Origin: JARYMI01 sp037444845
GTDB lineage: Bacteria > Acidobacteriota > Aminicenantia > Aminicenantales > UBA8522
Direction: 5' to 3'
NCBI GenBank assembly: GCA_037444845.1
Contig: JBBILQ010000043.1
Coordinates: 1-23,624 of the forward strand
Length of the DNA stretch: 23,624 nucleotides
Every line of letters begins with the position of its first letter. The stretch's first letter is position 1. The notes under the pieces were generated by a model. It saw only the letters and a list, made by a program, of their open reading frames with translations. It ran no database searches and had not been told where the DNA came from. Positions 1-7,310 of this stretch are shown here, piece after piece. The translations under genes were made by a program, and so were the position numbers.

Positions 1-40
1 CCCCCCAGGGGAGGGGCCTGCTTTCTGGCATAATTTGTGA

Positions 41-130
41 ATAGGTCAGGCTAGAGGATTTTGTCCTTCGTGCCATGCGAAGAGGCTTGAGGAGTGGGGC
101 GAGTGGATGCGGGAGGAGAGGTCCGGCTGA
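41..130 (+). pseudogene. IS91/IS801-type transposase, N-terminal zinc-binding remnant
   Basis: Reading + from about 41, the frame gives a short peptide with GFCPSCHAKRLEEWGEWMRE (56-118), then a TGA stop at 128-130. The CPSCHAKR...W stretch is what I recall as the zinc-ribbon segment near the N-terminus of IS91/IS801-type transposases. In intact proteins it is followed by a conserved segment containing a PHRQ motif. Here similarity stops at about 118 and the frame closes. The upstream part is also closed, by a TGA at 38-40, so this is a small decayed fragment. It shares strand and family type with the C-terminal remnant at 3489-3851, and both could come from one disrupted element. The family call rests on motif memory over about 25 residues. 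Confidence 0.6.
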
Positions 131-397
131 TTTCCGGCCCTTTTTGGCTTGTTCGCGCGTTTCCTGTTTCCTTTCCGCTGATTTCAGCTCAACTTAACAT
201 CCCTTCTTACCGACATTTATACTCTCTGCGGATGGACAGAGGGGTAAGTAGTCTCAAAGAGACTTGCCCAGCCAGCACAGCCAAAAAAGCAAACTCTTAT
301 ACTAAGAATGTAAACTTAAATTTTGTCGTGTCTCATCATAGGTATGTAGTTTTAGTCTGCTACAGAGAATAGTCAACTGGGAAGTGACTGTAATACA
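131..397. other. Non-coding stretch downstream of the transposase remnant
   Basis: No convincing gene. An open frame from 94 overlaps the transposase remnant in another frame and shows no family features. The only structure I see is a short inverted repeat AGTCTC-AAA-GAGACT at 250-264. It lies more than 130 bases beyond the fucosidase stop and lacks a following T-run, so it is not a persuasive terminator. The segment becomes AT-rich towards 300-340. Confidence 0.4.
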
Positions 398-2707
398 TCA
401 TTGGAAATGGCGGGCCAGATCCGCTTCGGCTGCGATGTGACCGAAGGAGGCCCAGGATTCTCCATCCAGGATTTTTTGAAAGAGTTCCCTGGCCTTTTCC
501 CTTTGACCGTTATAGAAATACCAGTTGCCGACTCCATAGGCCAGGGCGTCGTTCACGATAGTACTGAATTCCGGGTCCGTGAGCTCATCGACGGTAAGGA
601 CGCCTTTGTAGAAAAGGCAGAGCTTGTGGTAGACCTGATTTTCAATAACATTCATGATCGGGCGAATCAGTTCAAGGGACTTTTCAGCCTCCTCTTTCCT
701 ATCGAGGAGGCGGAGAGTCATGTACAGCCAGTGGGTTGTGGCGACGAGCATGTCATCGTTCCGGGAGGCATCTATGCCTTCGCGATAGACCCTTAAGGCA
801 TTTTCCAGGTCATTTATCAAGTAATAAGCCAGACCTAGGTGGTACCAGATGTTTGTGTGGAGTGTGCTGACGGGAATGTTAAGGGCGTTGGGCAAGCCGT
901 CCGGCTCGATGACATCCTCCTGGCCTGCGATAAGCGAAGCCGCTTTTTCCAGATCTGCGACCGCCTTATCGAACTCCCGAACCGAGATATAGCGGTGTCC
1001 TCGATGGCGGTAGAGGCGGGGGTCTTCGGGAACCTTCTCGATCCCTGCAGTGTAGATCCTTATGGCCTCCCTATAATTGCCCAGATAGGCGGTCCGCCGC
1101 CCATACCAGATGATTGCGTCCGGATTACCGGGTTCTCTCTCGTAGTTCGCCCTTGCTTCGGCGTGCTGTTCCAGAGCGGATGCGGATGGTTCCGCCGCAT
1201 ACAGCTCATCCCCCAGCAAAGAGATGGCCTGAATAACCCTTTCTCTGGGGGAAGCTTTGAATAATCCGAAATTCGAAATGGCCGGCGTGCTGTTCGATTT
1301 TGTGATGAGGAGTCGGATTTTTTTGGCATGGACAGGAGGAATACGCAATAATCTTTTATATCCGATTGTTGTGCCCTTTGCCAACTGCATCCACTCTCCA
1401 TTGACAAGTCCCTCTACGACAAATCCTGAAATTCTCTGGCCGAAACGGATCGGCTCCTGGATCATGATCCTGTCCAAACTGACCGGATTTTCTAGATCAA
1501 TATCGAGATTGGCTTCCCTGGCATTTTTGTCTGCCGCCCAGTAGGAGTTGAGATCATCATCCACAATATTTGCCGGAGAGAACTTTGGGTGATGCGTTTT
1601 CTGGCCGGATGCAACGACATTTTTCCCCAAGGCCAGATTGGAAGCGAAGGTCTCATCAAGAGCTGCCCGAAATTTCTTAAGGGCTTGAATGTCATTTTCG
1701 TGAAACAGACCGCGCTTGTCGGGAGGAATATTGAGCAGCAAGACACCGTTTCTGCCCACAGATTTGTAGTAAACGTCCAGGAGCTGTTGTGTGGTCTTGA
1801 CCTGGCCGTCTTCTTTTTCATGATAAAACCAGCCGGGACGGATGGATGTGTTGCACAAAGGGATCACCCAGTTTTTTCCGTCAGGATCTCCCGAGTTCAG
1901 ATAAGCGACGTCAGCTCCTCCAACGACGATATTTTCGTTGTTTATGGTCGACCAATTCGTTTTTCCCGCGTATCCTCGCTCGTTGCCGATCCACCTGATA
2001 TCAGGCCCGGCATCCGAGAACAGAAGAATATCGGGCTGCCAATCCTTGACCATCGACCATGTCTCCGTCCAGCGGTAATAGCTGGCCCGGTCGATGCGCC
2101 GTTCCTCATTAGCCCCGCCGTAAAATCCTGTTCCGCCGTTTGCCCCGTCGAACCAGAGTTCTGAGATTTCGCCGTAGCCGGTGAGGAGTTCCTCGAGTTG
2201 GTTTCTGTAGTACTCGATGTAGGCCGGTTTGCCGTAATCGGCGTGGTTCCTGTCCCATGGAGAAAGATACAGACCGGCTTTGAGGCCGTGCCGGTGGCAT
2301 GCCTCCACGAATTCCTGCACGATGTCGCCTTTGCCATCTCTCCAGGCGCTGTTTTTCACGGAATGATCCGTATATCTAGAAGGCCACAGACAAAACCCGT
2401 CATGGTGTTTGGCTGTCAGTATGAGCTGTTTCATGCCGGCCTCTTTTGCCACCCGGGCCCATTGGTCTGCATCCAAGGCGGTCGGATTGAAGATTTCAGG
2501 CGCCTCGTCTCCAAAACCCCATTCTTTGTCTGTGAACGTATTGATGGAGAAGTGGATAAACCCGATGAACTCCATTTTTTGGTAAGCCACCTGTCCGGGC
2601 GTCGGAATGACAGGATTGGGCTTGATGTCATCCGGATGTTGACCACATCCGATAAAAAGGAAGCAGCAGAGGGAGAGGATAGTGTAATTAACTCGACTCA
2701 TTCTCAT
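398..2707 (-). CDS. Lipoprotein alpha-L-fucosidase (GH29) fused to F5/8C and TPR domains
   Basis: Predicted exo-acting alpha-L-fucosidase that removes fucose from glycans at the cell surface or in the periplasm. I start it at ATG 2707 (769 residues) because AAGGAG lies 6 bases upstream, and because the longer frame from 2824 begins upstream of a good promoter. Residues 1-21 form a lipoprotein signal with lipobox LFIGC (Cys21). The GH29 barrel spans about 37-352, with HHDGF at 101-105 and ELWFDG at 183-188; Asp187 is the expected nucleophile. About 354-485 is an F5/8-type C (discoidin-like) carbohydrate-binding module. About 490-769 is a TPR-type helical region containing a conserved GRRTAYLG-type segment and HRGHRY. 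I recall that region as a free-standing TPR protein family, so its fusion to a fucosidase is unusual. The gene sits between two transposase remnants. The fucosidase call is firm; fine linkage specificity cannot be read. Confidence 0.9.
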   Translation of the reverse strand: MRMSRVNYTILSLCCFLFIGCGQHPDDIKPNPVIPTPGQVAYQKMEFIGFIHFSINTFTDKEWGFGDEAPEIFNPTALDADQWARVAKEAGMKQLILTAKHHDGFCLWPSRYTDHSVKNSAWRDGKGDIVQEFVEACHRHGLKAGLYLSPWDRNHADYGKPAYIEYYRNQLEELLTGYGEISELWFDGANGGTGFYGGANEERRIDRASYYRWTETWSMVKDWQPDILLFSDAGPDIRWIGNERGYAGKTNWSTINNENIVVGGADVAYLNSGDPDGKNWVIPLCNTSIRPGWFYHEKEDGQVKTTQQLLDVYYKSVGRNGVLLLNIPPDKRGLFHENDIQALKKFRAALDETFASNLALGKNVVASGQKTHHPKFSPANIVDDDLNSYWAADKNAREANLDIDLENPVSLDRIMIQEPIRFGQRISGFVVEGLVNGEWMQLAKGTTIGYKRLLRIPPVHAKKIRLLITKSNSTPAISNFGLFKASPRERVIQAISLLGDELYAAEPSASALEQHAEARANYEREPGNPDAIIWYGRRTAYLGNYREAIRIYTAGIEKVPEDPRLYRHRGHRYISVREFDKAVADLEKAASLIAGQEDVIEPDGLPNALNIPVSTLHTNIWYHLGLAYYLINDLENALRVYREGIDASRNDDMLVATTHWLYMTLRLLDRKEEAEKSLELIRPIMNVIENQVYHKLCLFYKGVLTVDELTDPEFSTIVNDALAYGVGNWYFYNGQREKARELFQKILDGESWASFGHIAAEADLARHFQ

Positions 2708-2791
2708 TTGGATCTCCTTGATTTTTTTGTATTGTACTTCTTTCATCCTCATGCCGCTGCGGGCGGACTTATTGGATAATTGGAGACGATC

Positions 2792-2820
2792 ATTATATTT
2801 AAAGCGAGAACTATATTGAA
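2792..2820 (-). promoter_or_regulatory. Promoter of the fucosidase gene
   Basis: On the minus strand, TTCAAT (2820-2815) is followed after 17 bases by a perfect TATAAT (2797-2792). Transcription would begin near 2785, leaving a leader of about 78 bases before ATG 2707. The -35 matches the consensus at only 3 of 6 positions. The site falls inside the over-extended reading frame, which supports the shorter start. Confidence 0.5.
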
Positions 2821-2928
2821 GCATGTGATTTATTAGAGTATGAAAAGAGGTTAGGACGTTGCCTCAGCCCACGTATCGTATACTGAAAATCAACCATATA
2901 ACCGCTTCAACAAAAAGGAGGCTATCTT

Positions 2929-3307
2929 ATGCTCTGTCAAATCCTTGTATATGCAGGTTCTGGGATTATTTTTCTGTGGGGAGTCGGGCACATCATTCCA
3001 ACAAGATCGGTGGTGAGGGATTTTGGGGAAATTTCTAAAGATAACAGGCTAATCATCACGATGGAATGGATTGCAGAAGGCATGACGCTGTGTTTTATCG
3101 GCATACTTGTAGCTATCTTACACTCTTGGTGGACTTGAGAACGAAGTTACTCTTATCGTTGTCCGTGCTTCGGCTGTTATGCTGGTCGTCATGGAATTCT
3201 TGAGCTCGGCAACAGGAGCGAAAACCTCTATCACCCCGATGAGGCTCTGTCCCCGCGTCAAAGCTTTCGTTGCTCTCCTCTTTGTTCTTGGAACCGTTTT
3301 AAAATAA
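2929..3307 (+). pseudogene. Small four-helix membrane protein gene, frameshifted
   Basis: ATG 2929 is preceded by AAGGAGG with 7 bases of spacing. The first frame gives about 64 hydrophobic residues (two likely membrane helices) and then runs into HSWWT and a TGA at 3136-3138. From about 3125 the +1 frame continues as GGLENEVTLIVVRASAVMLV and runs to TAA 3305-3307, giving two more hydrophobic segments. The second half starts exactly where the first derails, and both look like parts of one protein of about 125 residues. This is a single-gene frameshift at about 3119-3127. I recall the sequence type as a conserved hypothetical membrane family of unknown function. It may be a true pseudogene, an assembly indel, or less likely programmed frameshifting. 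Confidence 0.7.
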
Positions 3308-3344
3308 GGTGGTGATCTAAGGAACGCCCCCAAGAAACAAGAAA
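3305..3344. repeat. Diverged intergenic repeat, copy 1
   Basis: This copy starts at the stop of the frameshifted membrane gene and contains AAGGTGGT...CTAAGGAACGCCCCC followed by AAGAAA. It aligns with copy 2 at 3440-3481 at roughly three quarters of positions. On the minus strand the core reads GGGGGCGTTCCTTAG. Confidence 0.5.
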
Positions 3345-3358
3345 TGTAGTGCAAGCTC

Positions 3359-3386
3359 AAGAGGCATCCCCTGGAGACTAGAAAGG
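3359..3386. repeat. Possible third, degenerate copy of the intergenic repeat
   Basis: AAGAGGCATCCCCTGGAG...AGAAAGG resembles the core of copy 2 (AAGGAGCGTCCCCTAGAA) with several mismatches. The match is weak and could be chance; I list it because it lies between the two better copies. Confidence 0.25.
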
Positions 3387-3439
3387 CAAGTCTGTTCTGT
3401 AGGGAGCCTGGTAAATCAAGAAGTCCCTTAGACAATTAA

Positions 3440-3481
3440 TAGGGTGGTACCTTAAGGAGCGTCCCCTAGAAATTTAAGAAG
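3440..3481. repeat. Diverged intergenic repeat, copy 2
   Basis: TAGGGTGGTACCTTAAGGAGCG... followed by TCCCCTAGAAATTTAAGAA. It is a direct-orientation relative of copy 1 about 135 bases away. The minus-strand core GGGGACGCTCCTTAA resembles short repeats that I recall near REP-associated (Y1/RAYT) transposases in other bacteria. That link is recollection, not shown here. The copy overlaps the end of a short minus-strand coding-like fragment. Confidence 0.5.
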
Positions 3482-3565
3482 TTGGGGGATGTCCATCTCA
3501 TGGTGTTTGTTGGGGGTCACGATCAGTTTAACAGCTCCATCACCGCCAAAGACTTTCAGGAAGGC
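3452..3565 (-). pseudogene. C-terminal fragment of an unidentified protein
   Basis: On the minus strand about 37 codons read through to TAA (3454-3452) with a protein-like ending: VKLIVTPNKHHEMDIPQLL, then KFLGDAP. The composition is more like real protein than a random frame. There is no start, and upstream the frame enters DNA that reads as transposase on the other strand. It would be the surviving 3' end of a gene cut by the transposon fragment. I do not recognise the family. The stop lies within repeat copy 2. Confidence 0.3.
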
Positions 3566-3851
3566 GAGCCTTGAGGCTTTTCCTCTCCGGATTGTCGATG
3601 AGAAGCTCCGACCCATCCCCTCCAAGGGCTGGGCCGCGATGATCCGAAAAGTCTTTGAGGTTGACCCGATGGTCTGCCCTCAATGTGGCAGCACGATGAA
3701 GATCATTTCTTTCCTCACCGACTATGCCGTGGTGGACAGAATCATCGCCCACCTCAAGCTGACATTTGTGGCGGAGAGACCTCCGCCCCCGCCTGTCGCC
3801 TCGCAGGAAATTCTGGTGGCCGCCGAGGCTTCGGCCGATTATTTTTCATGA
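3489..3851 (+). pseudogene. IS91/IS801-type transposase, C-terminal remnant
   Basis: A 120-codon open frame whose last 90 or so residues look like the C-terminal tail of IS91/IS801-type (Y2) transposases. Key features are RPIPSKGWAAMIRKVFEVDP, a CPQCG zinc-type pair, SFLTDYAVVDRIIAHLKLTF and a proline-rich stretch before the end. The catalytic HUH and tyrosine region of a full-length protein (roughly 400 residues) is absent. No start with a ribosome site is visible; the ATG at 3489 is simply the first in frame, and family-like sequence begins only at about 3555. It is not expected to be functional. It is on the same strand as the N-terminal remnant at 41-130. Confidence 0.75.
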
Positions 3852-4034
3852 TCTCCTCTTTGACCTGAAGGAGTCCTCTATGCGATTTTGGGCGCTTTTG
3901 AGCGTCTCTGCGGCATTTTGGGCCATCATGACCGACTTCCGATTATCCTCGACACCTTTCTTGTCATGATTTATATTTCCCCACGATGGTTGAAGGGGAA
4001 AATGAGGACAAAGACGCTCACTCAGCCAGCCGAG
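3852..4034. other. Non-coding tail of the insertion element remnant
   Basis: No gene with supporting features. The region follows the transposase remnant stop and contains the near-repeat words TTTTGGGCGCTTTTGAGCG and GGCATTTTGGGCC. It probably includes the lost right end of the element, but I could not locate a terminal motif. Confidence 0.35.
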
Positions 4035-4063
4035 CTGAAAACAAAATTCCTATCGGCTATAAT
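4035..4063 (+). promoter_or_regulatory. Promoter of the amidohydrolase gene
   Basis: CTGAAA (4035-4040, 4 of 6 to TTGACA), then 17 bases, then a perfect TATAAT (4058-4063). Transcription would start near 4070, about 18 bases before ATG 4088, with GGAGA between them. This supports the 4088 start over the longer frame from 3986. Confidence 0.55.
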
Positions 4064-4087
4064 ACGGACCATAATGGAGATAAAGAA

Positions 4088-5806
4088 ATGACATATTTCC
4101 GTTCGTCCAATCATAAGAAAAGGCGCAATCAAATCGTTCTCCTTTTCTCGGTCATGTTGTTTTTATTGGGCGGCTGCTCAATCAAAAAACCCGCAGCCGA
4201 CACGATCTTGACAAACGCCCGGGTCTATACGGTCGACTCCAACCAGCCCTGGGCGGAAGCCGTCGCCATCCGGAATGAAAAAATCCTTTTCGTCGGGTCC
4301 GCCAGAGACGCCCTGCGACACCGCGGGCCGGACACCAAAATCATCGATGCCGGGGGACGGCTCCTCCTCCCCGGAATCGAAGACAGCCATGTGCATTTTG
4401 TCAGCGGCTCGGAGAGTTTGGCTAAGGTCGATCTCTCAGGCGCCCAAACCGTCGAGGAAGTCCAGGAACGGATAAGGAAGTTCGCCCGAGAACATCCTCA
4501 GGCGGCCTGGGTTCAGGGCCGCGGCTGGATGTATGCCGCCTTCCCTGGCAACATGCCGCACAAAAAGTTCCTTGATGAAGTTGTTCCGGACCGCCCCGCC
4601 GTCATGAGGTGCGCGGACGGTCACACGACATGGGTCAACAGCCGGGCGCTTTCCCTCGCCGGGATCGACCGCGATACCAAAGACCCGGAAAACGGGAAGA
4701 TTGTGCGCGAAGAAAACGGAGAACCGACAGGCGCCCTGCTGGAAGCAGCAGTATCCCTCGTCTCGAAAGTCATTCCCAAGCCTTCTCCCGAAGAAACCCT
4801 GGCAGGCCTTCGCGAGGGCTTGCGCGAGGCGGCTCGATGCGGCGTTGTCCGGGTGCACGGGATGGGAGGTGAATTTGAGGCTCTTGACCTGTTCGACCGT
4901 CTCCGCCGTGAAGGAAGCCTGACGGTGAGGGTTTCGGCAACCATGTGGATCGATTCTCCGGGGCCGACGGATGAGGACTGGAAAGCCTATGAAGAAGCCC
5001 GCAGGAAGTTCAATGACGAATGGATCTCAATAGGGGGCGCCAAGCTCATGCTCGACGGCGTCATCGACTCCGGGACTGGGGCTATGCTCGACCCTTATGA
5101 AACTCAGGGCGAAAACCGGGGGAAGCTCTTCTGGGAGCCGGAAGCGTACAAAAAGGCGGTGGCCGCAATCAATTCCAGGGGCCTTCAGGTCTCCACCCAT
5201 GCCATCGGAGATGCGGCGATCCGCCTGGCGCTCGATGCCTATGAAGAAGCGGCCAAGGCCACGGGGAAATCTGACCTTCGCAATAAAATCGAACACGCGG
5301 AAAACATCGCCGCGGACGATATCCCCCGCTTCGGCAGGCTCGGCGTCATCGGCAGCTTCCAACCTCTCCATGCCAATCCCGACCCTACATGGATGGGAAC
5401 CTGGATCGCCAACGTTGGCACCGAGCGCGAGCAAAGGGCCTTCCCCTGGAAAGCGGTCCTCGACTCCGGCGGCCGCCTCGCCTTCGGCAGCGACTGGCCG
5501 GTCGTGACGATCAATCCCTGGCCCGGCATGCAACTCGCCGTGACGCGCCAGGATTTCGAGGGCCGTCCGGCCGGCGGATGGATCCCTCAACAGAAGGTTC
5601 AGCTCGCCGATGCAGTTTATGCCTATACCATGGGAGGAGCTTATGCCATGCACAGGGAGAAGGACGAGGGCTCCATCGAGGCTGGAAAGCTCGCCGACCT
5701 CATTTTGCTTTCACAGAACATTTTTGATGCCGATCCCCGTAAGATTGCGGAAACAAAGGTCATCTTAACGATAGCGGGCGGCAAAATCGTCTACGACGCC
5801 CGCTGA
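4088..5806 (+). CDS. YtcJ-like amidohydrolase (Amidohydro_3) lipoprotein
   Basis: Metal-dependent amidohydrolase of the YtcJ/Amidohydro_3 type, predicted to hydrolyse an amide or related C-N bond outside the cytoplasm. Substrate cannot be deduced. I start it at ATG 4088 (572 residues) because GGAGA lies 7 bases upstream and a promoter sits just before it. Residues 1-30 form a lipoprotein signal ending LLGGC (Cys30). The barrel carries the hallmark HVH (101-103), KLMLDG with Lys319 as a candidate bridging lysine, STHAIGDAA (His371), KIEHAE (His403) and FGSDWPV (Asp469). The C-terminus returns to the small beta domain (EAGKLADLILLS). It is transcribed alone, away from the peptidase gene that ends at 5944. 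The family is secure; lipoprotein status is well supported. Confidence 0.9.
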   Translation: MTYFRSSNHKKRRNQIVLLFSVMLFLLGGCSIKKPAADTILTNARVYTVDSNQPWAEAVAIRNEKILFVGSARDALRHRGPDTKIIDAGGRLLLPGIEDSHVHFVSGSESLAKVDLSGAQTVEEVQERIRKFAREHPQAAWVQGRGWMYAAFPGNMPHKKFLDEVVPDRPAVMRCADGHTTWVNSRALSLAGIDRDTKDPENGKIVREENGEPTGALLEAAVSLVSKVIPKPSPEETLAGLREGLREAARCGVVRVHGMGGEFEALDLFDRLRREGSLTVRVSATMWIDSPGPTDEDWKAYEEARRKFNDEWISIGGAKLMLDGVIDSGTGAMLDPYETQGENRGKLFWEPEAYKKAVAAINSRGLQVSTHAIGDAAIRLALDAYEEAAKATGKSDLRNKIEHAENIAADDIPRFGRLGVIGSFQPLHANPDPTWMGTWIANVGTEREQRAFPWKAVLDSGGRLAFGSDWPVVTINPWPGMQLAVTRQDFEGRPAGGWIPQQKVQLADAVYAYTMGGAYAMHREKDEGSIEAGKLADLILLSQNIFDADPRKIAETKVILTIAGGKIVYDAR

Positions 5807-5866
5807 CCAGTTAAGAGCGCGATGGCTCGGCGTGACAGCCGGAGGAAAATAACCGAAGGTTTTTAG

Positions 5867-5902
5867 AAAAGGAGGATGATAATGGGGAGCAACATCAATT
5901 AG
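5867..5902 (+). other. Strong ribosome site with a six-codon frame
   Basis: AAAAGGAGGATGATA precedes ATG 5882, which encodes only MGSNIN before TAG 5900-5902. The ribosome-binding sequence is better than those of most real genes here. It is either the decayed start of a lost gene or a leader-like minigene; no reading frame continues downstream on + before the convergent peptidase gene. Confidence 0.3.
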
Positions 5903-5943
5903 AGTGCTTCCATTAATTCCCGGTCTATCTCGCTCACTGGGTT

Positions 5944-7200
5944 TTACTCACCGAACGGCCGGCCGATGGCCGCCGCCTCCATTCCACCAAGGAAACGACC
6001 TCCGTCCTCGGTAACGACAAAACAATCTTCGATTCGGACGCCAAATTCTCCGTAGAGATAAATCCCGGGCTCGTTGCTGAACGTCATGCCTGGTTCGAGC
6101 TTGAGCGTGTTTCCCTTGACAAGATAGGGATACTCATGGCCTTCCATGCCGATGCCATGACCAAGCCGGTGGGCGAAGTACTTGTAATCGGGACCAAACC
6201 CCTCTTCTTCAATGACACGTCGGGCTGCCCGGTCGATAGACTCGCACGTGGCGCCTGGCCGGACAGCCTGAAGGGCGGCCCGCTGTGCCTTCTTAACCAC
6301 ATCCCAAATACGGCGTTGCTTGTCTGTCGGGGAGCCGAACACAATCGTCCGCGTGACATCCGAGCGATAGCCTTCCACAGAGCAACCACCGTCAACCAGG
6401 ACTACATCTCCGGGCTGGAGGTTCCGGACAACCTGGGAGCCATGCGGGAAGGCTGAGTTCGGGCCGAACTGGGGCCCGCCGCCCCCGCTCACCCCCATCT
6501 GCTGGTGGGCGCTGGCGAACGCTGCAGCCATCTCGCGGGCGCTCATGCCCTCGCGGAGATGCTTGAAGCCCTCCCGGTAGGCCACCTTGGTGATTTTATT
6601 GGCCAGGTCCATGAAGGCAATCTCTTTGGCCGTCTTAATACCGCGACAACCCTCGGTGATGACAGCGCCGTCGAGGAGCTCAAGCGCGGAGGCATCCCGG
6701 CGAAGGCCATAATAGAGGAACATCCTCATCGACGGGTCTAAAGCCAGGCGGCCAGAGCCGGATCCCAGGTCTTTCATGATGCCGGCGATTAAGCGAAAGG
6801 GACTTTCGTCTTCTTCCCATGTTCGAATTTCCTGGCCGGGCGGGATTAGCTCCTCGGCTCTTTTTCGCTCGAAAGCCGGACAAACCCAGATGGGCTCCCG
6901 TTTCCGGTTAAGGATAGCGCCAAACGTTCTCTCGCTTCGCCACCAGCTGACGTTCGTCAAGTAGAGAAGATTTGTTCCGCCTTCGATGAAGAGACCGTCA
7001 ATCCGGTGTTCAGCCATCAGTCGGACCGCTTTTTCCCGGCGCGCTCTATAATCCTCGGCCGTGAGAGGCTTGACATCAGCGACCATGTTCTTGAGCGGCT
7101 CAGAACCGGCCTCGAGCGAACGGCCCAATATTTTATCCATGAACCCAAAGGCAGCCACAGACAGGCCGCCAGCCTTCAAGAAACTCCGACGTGAGAGCAT
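5944..7200 (-). CDS. Tat-exported M24 family metallopeptidase (Xaa-Pro type)
   Basis: Predicted dinuclear-metal peptidase of the M24 family (creatinase, prolidase and aminopeptidase P fold) acting outside the cytoplasm, probably on peptides with proline in the second position. The N-terminus MLSRRSFLKAGG matches a twin-arginine signal (RRSFLK), so it would be exported folded, perhaps with its metals. About 45-180 is the creatinase-like N-domain and 190-415 the pita-bread domain. All five metal ligands are visible: Asp270 (VLVDGG), Asp281 (RSDVTRT), His348 (HRLGHGIG), Glu377 (SNEPGIY) and Glu391 (RIED). His253 (FPHG) is also in place. At 418 residues it is full length. A GGGAGGAG ribosome site sits about 7 bases before ATG 7200. 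It follows the propeller gene by 110 bases on the same strand and may be co-transcribed. Exact substrate class is not decided. Confidence 0.9.
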   Translation of the reverse strand: MLSRRSFLKAGGLSVAAFGFMDKILGRSLEAGSEPLKNMVADVKPLTAEDYRARREKAVRLMAEHRIDGLFIEGGTNLLYLTNVSWWRSERTFGAILNRKREPIWVCPAFERKRAEELIPPGQEIRTWEEDESPFRLIAGIMKDLGSGSGRLALDPSMRMFLYYGLRRDASALELLDGAVITEGCRGIKTAKEIAFMDLANKITKVAYREGFKHLREGMSAREMAAAFASAHQQMGVSGGGGPQFGPNSAFPHGSQVVRNLQPGDVVLVDGGCSVEGYRSDVTRTIVFGSPTDKQRRIWDVVKKAQRAALQAVRPGATCESIDRAARRVIEEEGFGPDYKYFAHRLGHGIGMEGHEYPYLVKGNTLKLEPGMTFSNEPGIYLYGEFGVRIEDCFVVTEDGGRFLGGMEAAAIGRPFGE

Positions 7201-7238
7201 ATGTTTTCTCCTCCCTGTTTGGCGTATTCAAAAACAAT

Positions 7239-7276
7239 AAAAAAAATCCTTTCCTCTGGCGGAATCGAAGAGAGGA
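7239..7276 (-). terminator. Weak stem and T-run between the propeller and peptidase genes
   Basis: On the minus strand TCCTCT (7276-7271) can pair with AGAGGA (7257-7252), and a run of eight T follows at 7246-7239. The stem is only 6 bp, the loop is 13 bases and 5 bases separate stem from T-run. It may attenuate rather than stop transcription. Confidence 0.25.
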
Positions 7277-7310
7277 CGTATACCATCCTGTTGCAGAGGA
7301 GGCTCTGACT

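Noticed and set aside
94..372. Open frame of 92 codons on + at the left end
   Set aside because: It overlaps the transposase remnant in a different frame, has no ribosome site and no recognisable protein features.
2708..2824. Upstream extension of the fucosidase frame
   Set aside because: It would place 39 charged residues before the lipoprotein signal, it spans a good promoter, and the ribosome site points to ATG 2707.
3305..3481. Possible small CRISPR-like array
   Set aside because: Copies are too diverged, unevenly spaced and too few, and no cas gene is present.
3986..4087. Upstream extension of the amidohydrolase frame
   Set aside because: It precedes the promoter at 4035-4063 and would bury the lipoprotein signal; ATG 4088 has the ribosome site.
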